Of a stretch of DNA of 64,000 nucleotides, positions 57,072 through 64,000 are shown in pieces (within the stretch, counting starts at the first letter, position 1; each line of letters starts with the position of its first letter). The DNA comes from JADJPO01 sp963825645 (GTDB lineage: Bacteria > Actinomycetota > Actinomycetes > Actinomycetales > Kineosporiaceae), in NCBI GenBank assembly GCA_963825645.1, contig CAWGTT010000008.1:186001-250000 (forward strand). The letters are read 5' to 3'. Below the pieces are notes generated by a model that saw nothing but the letters and a program-made list of their open reading frames with translations, ran no database searches and had not been told where the DNA came from. Made by a program: the position numbers and the translations under genes.

Positions 57072-59003
57072 TCAGCTGCGCCGGCGCAGGACCGGGGCGA
57101 GCGCGTCGAGCACCGAGGCGTCCTCGATGGTGCTGGGCACGGCCGGGCTCTTGCCGTCGGCGATCTCGCGCATCGTCTTGCGCAGGATCTTGCCCGATCG
57201 GGTCTTCGGCAACGCGGCGACGACGTCGATCTCGCGCAGCGCGGCGACGGCGCCGATCTGCTCGCGCACCAGCTGGACCAGCTCGGCGCGCAGCTGGCCG
57301 GGCTCGACGTCAAGCCCGGCCTTGAGCACGACGAAGCCGCGTGGCACCTGCCCTTTGAGCTGGTCGACAACGCCGACCACAGCGCACTCGGCGACCGCGG
57401 GGTGGTGGGCCAGCACCGCCTCCATCGACCCCGTGGACAGCCGGTGCCCGGCGACGTTGATCACGTCATCGGTGCGACCCATCACGTAGACATACCCGTC
57501 GGCGTCCTTGAACCCCCCGTCCCCGGTGAGGTACCAGCCGGGGTAGGCGCTCATGTAGCTGGAGACGTAGCGATCGTCGTCGTTCCACAAGGTCGGCAGG
57601 CAGCCCGGAGGCAACGGCTGCTTGATGCAGATGGCGCCCTCGACGTCCGGGGGACACGGCTGCCCCGCCTCGTCGAGAACCTGCACGTCGTAGCCGGGCA
57701 CCGGGACCGACGGCGAGCCGGGCTTGATCGGCATCGGCTCCAAGCCGCGCAGGTTGGCGACGATCGCCCATCCGGTCTCGGTCTGCCACCAATGGTCGAC
57801 CACCGGCACGCCGAGCACATCCGTGGCCCACTCGTAGGTGTCTGGGTCCAGTCGCTCGCCGGCCAGGAACAGGGTGTGCATGGAGGAGATGTCGTACCGC
57901 TTGAGGTGCTCGGCGGTCGGGTCCTCCTTCTTGATCGCGCGGAACGCGGTCGGCGCGGTGAACAGCGCCCTGACCTTGTAGTCGGAGATCACCCGCCAGA
58001 AGGCCCCGGCGTCCGGCGTGCCCACCGGCTTGCCCTCGTAGACCACGGTGGTGGCCCCGGCCAACAGCGGCGCGTAGACGATGTAGGAGTGGCCGACCAC
58101 CCACCCCACGTCGCTGGCCGCCCAGTACACGTCGCCCGCCGAGATCCGGTAGATGTTGGACATCGACCAGTGCAGGGCCACCGCGTGCCCGCCGTTGTCC
58201 CGCACGATCCCCTTCGGCTTACCAGTCGTGCCCGATGTGTACAGGATGTACAGCGGATCTGTGGCGGCGACCGGCACCGCCTCGGCCGGTTCGACGGCGT
58301 CACTGCTCATCGCCACCTGCCAGTCGACGTCGCGCTCACCCAGCTCGGCCACGACCTGTTCGCGCTGGAGGATCACGCAGTGCTCGGGTTTGTGCTCGGC
58401 CGCGGCGATCGCGGCGTCGAGCATCGGCTTGTACGCGATGGTCCGGCTCGGTTCGATGCCGCAGGACGCCGAGACGATCACCGCGGGCTTGGCGTCGTCG
58501 ATCCGTACCGCCAGCTCGTTCGGCGCGAAGCCGCCGAAGACCACCGAGTGGATCGCCCCGAGGCGGGCGCAGGCCAGCATTGCGATCACGGCCTCGGGCA
58601 CCATCGGCATGTAGATCACGACGCGGTCGCCCTTGCCGACGCCCAGGCCGCGCAGCACGCCGGCGAACCGGGCCACCGTATCCAGCAGCTGGGCGTAGGT
58701 GTAGGTGCGTTGGCTACCGGTGACCGGCGAGTCATAGATGAGCGCGTTCTGCTCGCCCCGACCGGCGACCACGTGGCGGTCCAGGGCGTTGTAGCAGGTG
58801 TTCAGCACCCCGTCCGGGAACCACGCGTAGAAGGGCGGGTTCGTCGCATCGAGCACTCTGGTCGGGGCGGTGATCCAGTCGATGCCGGACGCGGCCTCCC
58901 CCCAGAAGCTCTCGGGATCCTCGATGCTCTTGCGGAACGCCGCCGCATAGGCACCGGTTCCGATGATCTCTTCGCTGCGGGCTCCATCGCTCATGCCCGA
59001 CAT
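57072..59003 (-). CDS. prpE: propionyl/acetyl-CoA synthetase
   Basis: A 643-residue AMP-forming acyl-CoA synthetase. The P-loop motif LYILYTSGTTGKPKGIVRDN, VDHWWQTETGWAI, GWYLTGDGGFKDADGYVYVM and the acetylation-site RSGKILRKTMREI are clear. The whole resembles PrpE more than Acs, for example FWGEAASGIDWITAPTRVLD at the N-terminus. It activates propionate or acetate, products that could arise with the mmsA route. It is convergent with the peptidoglycan-binding gene. ATG 58994 is an alternative start. Confidence 0.92.
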   Translation of the reverse strand: MSGMSDGARSEEIIGTGAYAAAFRKSIEDPESFWGEAASGIDWITAPTRVLDATNPPFYAWFPDGVLNTCYNALDRHVVAGRGEQNALIYDSPVTGSQRTYTYAQLLDTVARFAGVLRGLGVGKGDRVVIYMPMVPEAVIAMLACARLGAIHSVVFGGFAPNELAVRIDDAKPAVIVSASCGIEPSRTIAYKPMLDAAIAAAEHKPEHCVILQREQVVAELGERDVDWQVAMSSDAVEPAEAVPVAATDPLYILYTSGTTGKPKGIVRDNGGHAVALHWSMSNIYRISAGDVYWAASDVGWVVGHSYIVYAPLLAGATTVVYEGKPVGTPDAGAFWRVISDYKVRALFTAPTAFRAIKKEDPTAEHLKRYDISSMHTLFLAGERLDPDTYEWATDVLGVPVVDHWWQTETGWAIVANLRGLEPMPIKPGSPSVPVPGYDVQVLDEAGQPCPPDVEGAICIKQPLPPGCLPTLWNDDDRYVSSYMSAYPGWYLTGDGGFKDADGYVYVMGRTDDVINVAGHRLSTGSMEAVLAHHPAVAECAVVGVVDQLKGQVPRGFVVLKAGLDVEPGQLRAELVQLVREQIGAVAALREIDVVAALPKTRSGKILRKTMREIADGKSPAVPSTIEDASVLDALAPVLRRRS

Positions 59004-59096
59004 CGTGGCGGCCCGCTCACACGGACGGAAGGGACGGGAGGTCTGCCGTTCGGTGAGTCGTCGGCCTGGCGCGGCGAGCGGGCCGTCGCGTTGGTC

Positions 59097-59654
59097 TCAG
59101 ACCGCCGCGACGACCAGAAGCTCGACCACTCGGTCGAGGAACGCATCGACGGACGCCTCGTGGTAGCCCCGGGAGCCGCGCCGGCTCTTGAACACGGCCA
59201 GGCGGACGGCGTCGGGCGTGAGTGGACGGCCGGTGGCGAACGCGTCCTCGATCCGTCGGCACAGGTCGTCGACCTGTTCTACGTCGTAGGTCAGCTCGAG
59301 ACCCTTGCCGCGGGGGAACCGCTGCCCGTCCGAGCGAGCCAGCTGGGCGCGCAGCGTCTGCTCCTGGGTGCGGAGCTGGTTCTGCCAGCCGCCCGTTCCG
59401 GCGCGCTCCTCGCCGCGGTGCTTCTCGCGCCGGGCGAACGCGTCCTCGATCCGGTCCAGTGCGGCGTCAACCGCCTCGACGTCGTAGCCCACTCGGACCA
59501 GGTCGAACCCGACGGTGCGCACGTGCCAGGAGGTCATCGACCCGCCACGGCCACCGTCCTCGTAGGCCGCGCGGGCACGGGCCAGGAACGCCTCGACCTG
59601 CTCGGCGTCATAGCCCTTGGCGAGTCGCCCGGCGCGGGGGAAGGTGTCGCTCAC
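59097..59654 (-). CDS. DivIVA-domain repeat protein
   Basis: A 185-residue protein with four short DivIVA-type motifs: GYDAEQVEAFLARAR (about residue 14), GYDVEAVDAALDRIED (about 56), LTYDVEQVDDLCRRIEDAF (about 121) and GYHEASVDAFLDRVVELL (about 163). It lacks the long coiled coil of true DivIVA/Wag31. The family is of unknown function. GTG 59654. It lies next to rlmN, a position found in many actinobacteria, and probably belongs to the conserved block rather than to the island. Confidence 0.85.
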   Translation of the reverse strand: MSDTFPRAGRLAKGYDAEQVEAFLARARAAYEDGGRGGSMTSWHVRTVGFDLVRVGYDVEAVDAALDRIEDAFARREKHRGEERAGTGGWQNQLRTQEQTLRAQLARSDGQRFPRGKGLELTYDVEQVDDLCRRIEDAFATGRPLTPDAVRLAVFKSRRGSRGYHEASVDAFLDRVVELLVVAAV

Positions 59655-59769
59655 AGCAATGATTGTGCCAAAGCCGGGCCCGCAGGCGAATCACGGCGCG
59701 TCCGGCTAGCCAGACGGTTGCGGCAAGGAGCGAGCCGACTGCGGACTTTGTCGCACAATGCCCGGGAGA

Positions 59770-60924
59770 TCACTGCGCCGCCAGCTGGCCACAGGCGCCG
59801 TCGATCTCGCGCCCCCTCGTGTCCCGCACGGTCGTCGGGATGCCGGCGGCGCGCAGGGCGGCCACGAAAGCGTCCTGGTCGGCGACGTCGCTGGCGGTCC
59901 AGCGCGACCCGGGCGTCGGGTTGAGCGGGATGGGGTTGACGTGCGCCCAGCCCCGTCCGCGTCGGGTGAGCTCTGCGGCGAGCAGTTCGGCCCGCCACCG
60001 CTGGTCGTTGACCTGACGGATCAGGGCGTACTCGATGCTGATCCGCCGCCCGGTGCGGCGCGCGTAGCGGCGCGCGGCGTCGAGCGCCTCGCCCACCCGC
60101 CAGCGAGTGTTGACCGGCACCAGCTCGTCGCGCAGCGCGTCGTCCGGTGCGTGCAGAGACAGGGCCAGGGTCATCGGCAGACCCTCCCCGGCCAGCCGGT
60201 CGATGGCGGGCACCAGCCCGACCGTCGACATGGTCAGCCCGCGAACCGACAGCCCCAGCCCCTCGGGCGGCGCGGCGGTCAGGGTACGGACGGCGCGCAG
60301 CGTCGCCGGATAGTTGGCCAGCGCCTCACCCATCCCCATGAACACCACGTTGGAGACCCGGTCCGGACGGCCGGGCCGCCCCCCGGGCACCTCGCCGCGG
60401 GCCAGCGACCGGGCGGCGGCAACCACCTGCTCGACGATCTCCGCCGTCGACAGGTTGCGGGTCAGCCCGGCCTGCCCGGTGGCGCAGAACGGGCAGGCCA
60501 TGCCACAGCCGGCCTGGCTGGACACACAGACGGTGGCCCGCTCGGGGTAGCGCATCAGCACGCTCTCGACCAGCGCGCCGTCGAACAACCGCCAGGCCGT
60601 CTTGACGGTTCGCCCGCCGTCGCAGGTCTGCCGCCGGGCCACGGTGAGCAGGCCGGGGAGAAGCCCGGCGACCAGCGCCTGCCGCGTGGCGCCAGGCAGG
60701 TCGGTCATCTGGTCCGGGTCGTCCACCAGCCGGTCGAAGTAGTGCACGGACAGCTGACGGGCTCGGAAGGCCTTCTCCCCCGCCCCGGTGACCACGTCGG
60801 CACGCTCGGCGAGAGTGAGGTCGGCGAGGTGGCGAGGTGGCTTGGCTCGGCGTCGAGGCACGTCGGCGAGCGTCAGGGCCGGTGCCGGAGCGCTTGGGGG
60901 TTCGAAACCGGCGGACCCGGCCAT
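59770..60924 (-). CDS. rlmN: dual-specificity 23S rRNA/tRNA adenine-C2 methyltransferase
   Basis: A 384-residue radical-SAM RlmN that methylates A2503 of 23S rRNA and A37 of some tRNAs. The cluster cysteines are C140, C144 and C147 in CGMACPFCATGQ. Other signatures are VVFMGMGEALANYP, MTLALSLHAPDDALRDELVP and HVNPIPLNPTPGS. ATG 60924 shares a base with the cdsA stop (TGATG), giving coupling. A longer in-frame form to 61137 lies inside cdsA and is rejected. Confidence 0.96.
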   Translation of the reverse strand: MAGSAGFEPPSAPAPALTLADVPRRRAKPPRHLADLTLAERADVVTGAGEKAFRARQLSVHYFDRLVDDPDQMTDLPGATRQALVAGLLPGLLTVARRQTCDGGRTVKTAWRLFDGALVESVLMRYPERATVCVSSQAGCGMACPFCATGQAGLTRNLSTAEIVEQVVAAARSLARGEVPGGRPGRPDRVSNVVFMGMGEALANYPATLRAVRTLTAAPPEGLGLSVRGLTMSTVGLVPAIDRLAGEGLPMTLALSLHAPDDALRDELVPVNTRWRVGEALDAARRYARRTGRRISIEYALIRQVNDQRWRAELLAAELTRRGRGWAHVNPIPLNPTPGSRWTASDVADQDAFVAALRAAGIPTTVRDTRGREIDGACGQLAAQ

Positions 60925-62201
60925 CAGGAGGCGACCGGCACGAGGTAGCCGAGGAGGACGAACGCGACCGGGGCGGTGAGCAGTAACGAGTCGAGGCGGT
61001 CCATCATGCCGCCGTGACCGGGCAGCACACTGCTCATGTCCTTCACCCCGAGGTCCCGCTTGATCAGCGACTCGGACAGGTCGCCCAGAGTGGCCGTGAC
61101 CGCCGAGGCGGCACCGACCGCCGGACCGGCCCACCACGGCCCGTCCAGCAGGACGGCGACCCCGACCGAGGAGACCACCATGCTGGTCACCGCCGATCCG
61201 GCGAACCCCTCCCAGGACTTCTTCGGGCTCACGCTGGGAGCCATCGGGTGCCGACCGAACAGCACCCCGGCGGCGAAACCACCGATGTCACTGGCCACCA
61301 CCGCGGCGATGAACACCAGCACGCGCATGTCGCCGTCCGGCTGGGCGAGCATCAGGATGGCGAACCCGGCCAGGAACGGCACGTAGGCGGCGGTGAAGAC
61401 GCCTGCGGCGATGTCCCGGACGGCGCCGGCCAGCCCGTCGATGACGCGCCACAGGAGTATGCCGAACGCGGTCATGGTGAAGGCGACGAGCAGGCCCTCC
61501 TCACGGGCCACGTATGCCGAGACCAGCATCCCGATCGACCCGACGAGCAGCGGGATCACCGGGGCCTGGATCTTGCGGGTGCCGAACGCCCCGACCAGCT
61601 CCCAGACGGCCAGCACGATGCTCGCCGAGACCAGGCCGACGAAGATCTCCTTGCGGTACAGCAGCGAGCCGGTCACGGCGGCCGCGAGCACCACACCGAC
61701 CCCGATCGCGGCGGGCAGGTTCCGGCCGGCGCGTCCCGGACGTCGGGCGCGCTCGGCTGTCTGCATGCGCGCCGCAGCACGCGATGACCGGCGGCTCAGC
61801 TCCGGCTGAGCGGTCTGCTCCGGCCGAGCGGTCTGCTCCGGCTGAGCGGTCTGGGTCTCGACCGTTGAGGCCTCAACGGGGTCATCGACGGGGTCGTCGG
61901 TGAAGGAGACCGGCGCGGTGTCCAGGATCCGGCGCTGCGACGGCCCGCCCCCCCGCCCGGATCGGTCGCCGTGACCCGCCTGAGCCGCCAGCCGAAGCGC
62001 CTCGGTCCGCGGCGCCGGAGCCGGGCCGGTCCGAGCCGAGGACTTGCCCCACCCGGCGGCGCCCGACCCGGAGATCTGCGGCGGCGGGGCTGGTCGCGAC
62101 GCGCCGTTTAGCTGGTCCGCCGGGGACGCGGTGCGCGTCGACGCGGCCCGGCGCAGCTGCCGGCGACTGGGCAGTTGGGACGGTGGGCCGTCGGTGCTCA
62201 T
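60924..62201 (-). CDS. cdsA: phosphatidate cytidylyltransferase
   Basis: A 425-residue CDP-diacylglycerol synthase. The first 150 residues are a disordered, Ala/Gln/Arg-rich tail; then come about eight membrane helices and the family signature KRDLGVKDMSSVLPGHGGMM followed by DRLDS near the C-terminus. It makes CDP-diacylglycerol for phospholipids. ATG 62201 overlaps the frr stop by 4 bases. The tail includes several QPEQTARPEQ-like repeats. Confidence 0.95.
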   Translation of the reverse strand: MSTDGPPSQLPSRRQLRRAASTRTASPADQLNGASRPAPPPQISGSGAAGWGKSSARTGPAPAPRTEALRLAAQAGHGDRSGRGGGPSQRRILDTAPVSFTDDPVDDPVEASTVETQTAQPEQTARPEQTAQPELSRRSSRAAARMQTAERARRPGRAGRNLPAAIGVGVVLAAAVTGSLLYRKEIFVGLVSASIVLAVWELVGAFGTRKIQAPVIPLLVGSIGMLVSAYVAREEGLLVAFTMTAFGILLWRVIDGLAGAVRDIAAGVFTAAYVPFLAGFAILMLAQPDGDMRVLVFIAAVVASDIGGFAAGVLFGRHPMAPSVSPKKSWEGFAGSAVTSMVVSSVGVAVLLDGPWWAGPAVGAASAVTATLGDLSESLIKRDLGVKDMSSVLPGHGGMMDRLDSLLLTAPVAFVLLGYLVPVAS

Positions 62202-62755
62202 ACCTCGAGAAGCTCGCTCTCCTTGTGCTTGAGCAGCTCGTCGATCAGGTCGACGTGGCGCCTGGTGACGTGCTCGAGCTCCTTCTCTGCACGATTCACC
62301 TCGTCTTCACCGGCCTCGCCGTCCTTGCCGATCCGGTCGAGCTCCTCCTTGGCGCGACGACGGACGTTGCGCACCGAGACCCGCGCCTCCTCGGCCTTAT
62401 GTCGCGTGATCTTGATGTAGTCGCGGCGGCGTTCCTCGGTCAGCTGGGGCAGAACCAAGCGGATCATGGTGCCGTCGTTGGAGGGGTTCACGCCCAGGTC
62501 AGAGTCCCGTAGGGCCTTCTCGATCGCCGTCATCGAGCCCCGGTCGTAGGGGTTCACCAGGACGGTGCGCGCCTCCGGGATCTGGAAGGAGGCGAGCTGT
62601 TGCAGGGGGGTGGGCGCCCCGTAGTAGTCGACCATGATCTTGCTGAACATCGCCGGGTTGGCCCGGCCGGTCCGGATCGCCGCGAAGTCCTCCTTCGCGA
62701 CCTCGACGGCCTTCTCCATCTTCTCCTCGGCCTCGAAGAGAGTCTCGTCGATCAC
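62198..62755 (-). CDS. frr: ribosome recycling factor
   Basis: A 185-residue RRF, the usual length, which with EF-G splits the post-termination ribosome. Matches include the N-terminal helix EKAVEVAKEDFAAIRTGRAN, VDYYGAPTPLQQLASF, EKALRDSDLGVNPSNDG and LTEERRRDYIKITRHKAEEA. It lies between pyrH and cdsA as in nearly all actinobacteria. Confidence 0.98.
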   Translation of the reverse strand: MIDETLFEAEEKMEKAVEVAKEDFAAIRTGRANPAMFSKIMVDYYGAPTPLQQLASFQIPEARTVLVNPYDRGSMTAIEKALRDSDLGVNPSNDGTMIRLVLPQLTEERRRDYIKITRHKAEEARVSVRNVRRRAKEELDRIGKDGEAGEDEVNRAEKELEHVTRRHVDLIDELLKHKESELLEV

Positions 62756-62841
62756 CGCTGCTCCTTCGTCGCGCTGGACCGGGCTGAGCGTGCTGGTCCG
62801 TTCTGGGCCGGGTCGTCGCGTCGGGGTCCGACCTGGGCTGG

Positions 62842-63651
62842 TCAGTCCGCTGTGACCAGCGTTCCGATCCTCTCACCCCGGACGGCACGCACGATATTGC
62901 CGCCGCCCTCCATCCCAAAGACGATCATCGGCATCCCGTTCTCCCGGCAGAGCGCGAACGCGGTGGCATCGGCGACCTGGAGGTGGCGGGACAGCGCCTC
63001 GCCATAGGTGATCTCGTGCAGCTTGGTCGCGTCGGGGTCCTTGTGCGGGTCGGCGGTGTAGACGCCGTCCACGCCGTACTTGCCCATCAGGATCACTTCG
63101 CACTTGGTCTCCAGGGCCCGTTGGGCGGCGACGGTGTCGGTGGAGAAGAACGGCATCCCGGCGCCGGCCCCGAAGATCACGACCCGGCCCTTCTCCAGGT
63201 GCCGGATCGCCCGGCGCGGGATGTACGGCTCGGCGACCTGGCCCATGGTGATCGCGGTCTGCACCCGGGTGTCGATGCCTTCCTTCTCCAGGAAGTCTTG
63301 CAGGGCAAGGCAGTTCATCACGATGCCGAGCATCCCCATGTAGTCGGCCCGGGCCCGGTCCATGCCTCGCTGCTGCAGCTCGGCGCCCCTGAAGAAGTTG
63401 CCACCGCCGATCACTATGGCCACCTGGACCCCGGACCGCACGGCTTCGGCGACCTCCCGGGCGATGTCGTGCACGACGTCCGGGTCGACGCCCAGCCGAC
63501 CGCCCCCGACCGCCTCGCCGGAGAGCTTGAGCAGCACACGGTGGTACGCCGGGCCGTCGGGTTCCTGGCTGTTCTCCTGCACTCGTGATCGCCTCTCTGC
63601 CCCATACTCGCGCCGGACATCGTCGGTGCGAGCCGTGTCGATCCCGATCAT
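62842..63651 (-). CDS. pyrH: UMP kinase
   Basis: A 269-residue amino-acid-kinase-fold enzyme that makes UDP from UMP. It has RVLLKLSGEAVGGGRLGVDP, VAIVIGGGNFFRGAELQQRG, MGMLGIVMNCLALQDFLE, VVIFGAGAGMPFFSTDTVAA and the end RGERIGTLVTAD. ATG 63651 has AAGGGG seven bases upstream and adds a short charged N-terminus; GTG 63582 (VQENSQEPDG) would give 246 residues and is the main alternative. It lies between tsf and frr. Confidence 0.96.
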   Translation of the reverse strand: MIGIDTARTDDVRREYGAERRSRVQENSQEPDGPAYHRVLLKLSGEAVGGGRLGVDPDVVHDIAREVAEAVRSGVQVAIVIGGGNFFRGAELQQRGMDRARADYMGMLGIVMNCLALQDFLEKEGIDTRVQTAITMGQVAEPYIPRRAIRHLEKGRVVIFGAGAGMPFFSTDTVAAQRALETKCEVILMGKYGVDGVYTADPHKDPDATKLHEITYGEALSRHLQVADATAFALCRENGMPMIVFGMEGGGNIVRAVRGERIGTLVTAD

Positions 63652-63682
63652 GTCATCGCCCCTTGGCAGCAGTGTCTGATCA

Positions 63683-63725
63683 CGTCGATGGCCGCCTCCC
63701 ATCCCTCGGGCGGCGGCCATCGACG
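63683..63725 (-). terminator. 14-bp perfect hairpin between tsf and pyrH
   Basis: Arms 63683-63696 and 63712-63725 are exact inverted repeats (CGTCGATGGCCGCC) with a 15-base loop. It begins 22 bases after the tsf stop and lies about 30 bases before pyrH. It may end or attenuate the rpsB-tsf transcript. Confidence 0.65.
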
Positions 63726-63747
63726 AGGACGCGTCGCGTTTCGGCGC

Positions 63748-64000
63748 TCAGCCGCCGACCTTGAACCGAGCGAAACCGCTGGCGGCCAGACCCGCCTCGT
63801 CGAGCAGCTTCTGCACCGTCTTGGAGGTGTCCTTGGCGAACGGCTGCTCGAGCAGGACGGTGTCCTTGAAGAAGGCGTTCACGCGACCCTCGACGATCTT
63901 GGGCAGGGCCTGCTCAGGCTTACCCTCCTCGCGGGACTTCTCCTCGGCGATCCGCCGTTCCGCCGCCACGATGTCGTCCGGAACCGCGTCGCGGGTGAGG
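63748..64000 (-). CDS. tsf: elongation factor Ts, C-terminal part
   Basis: The last 83 codons of EF-Ts are visible and the frame is open to the window edge. The stretch VPDDIVAAERRIAEEKSREE followed by GKPEQALPKIVEGRVNAFFK, then VLLEQPFAKD and the final helix, matches the C-terminal dimerisation/core region. EF-Ts recycles EF-Tu-GDP. It is leftward, directly before pyrH, as in the conserved rpsB-tsf-pyrH-frr order. Confidence 0.97.
   Translation of the reverse strand, partial: LTRDAVPDDIVAAERRIAEEKSREEGKPEQALPKIVEGRVNAFFKDTVLLEQPFAKDTSKTVQKLLDEAGLAASGFARFKVGG

Overview
The window is a high-GC chromosome segment from an actinobacterium (Actinomycetota). The evidence is the strong G/C third-position bias, frequent GTG starts, many 4-base ATGA/GTGA gene overlaps, actinobacterial forms of RNase J, ThyX, NusA, IF-2 and YlxR, and U-less hairpin terminators. 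The genus cannot be fixed from the sequence. No rRNA, tRNA, CRISPR array, insertion sequence or phage gene was found.

Layout. 1-3128 is accessory: the end of an Lrp/AsnC regulator, a DUF2237 protein, a dienelactone hydrolase, a decayed truncated-hemoglobin gene, and a divergent MarR/methyltransferase pair sharing palindromic operators. 3129-9441 runs leftward: psuG-psuK (pseudouridine salvage), rnj (RNase J), dapA, thyX and a HAD phosphatase. 9471-16344 holds a GNAT, azlCD, and a GntR-controlled lactate/glycolate operon (permease, FAD oxidase, Fe-S protein) with a perfect operator. 16363-28960 is the leftward translation/RNA block: rimP-nusA-ylxR-infB-DUF503-rbfA-truB-ribF-rpsO-pnp-M16 peptidase-dapB. 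After a rightward ferritin-like lipoprotein, 30293-38555 again runs leftward: dxr-rseP-ispG-GNAT-proS-HAD-TauE/SafE.

38552-59003 looks like a metabolic island set between dxr and the DivIVA/rlmN/cdsA/frr/pyrH/tsf block, which closes the window at 59097-64000. Its core is a polyamine uptake and degradation set: a PotDABC-like ABC transporter, two FAD amine/amino-acid oxidases, an omega-aminotransferase under an AsnC regulator, a divergent aminobutyraldehyde dehydrogenase, a methylmalonate/malonate-semialdehyde dehydrogenase, a succinate-semialdehyde dehydrogenase and a saccharopine-dehydrogenase-like protein. Together they could carry putrescine or diaminopropane through GABA or beta-alanine to succinate and acetyl-CoA. 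A GDSL hydrolase, a possibly frameshifted F420-type nitroreductase, a peptidoglycan-binding enzyme with an internal gene-scale repeat, and a propionyl/acetyl-CoA synthetase complete the island.

No wholly new multi-gene system is evident. The most unusual local signals are a chain of four tiny MST-starting reading frames linking ylxR to infB, a DUF503 gene whose only family-length start is ACG with a well-placed Shine-Dalgarno sequence, the hemoglobin relic, and very long perfect hairpins after leftward genes.
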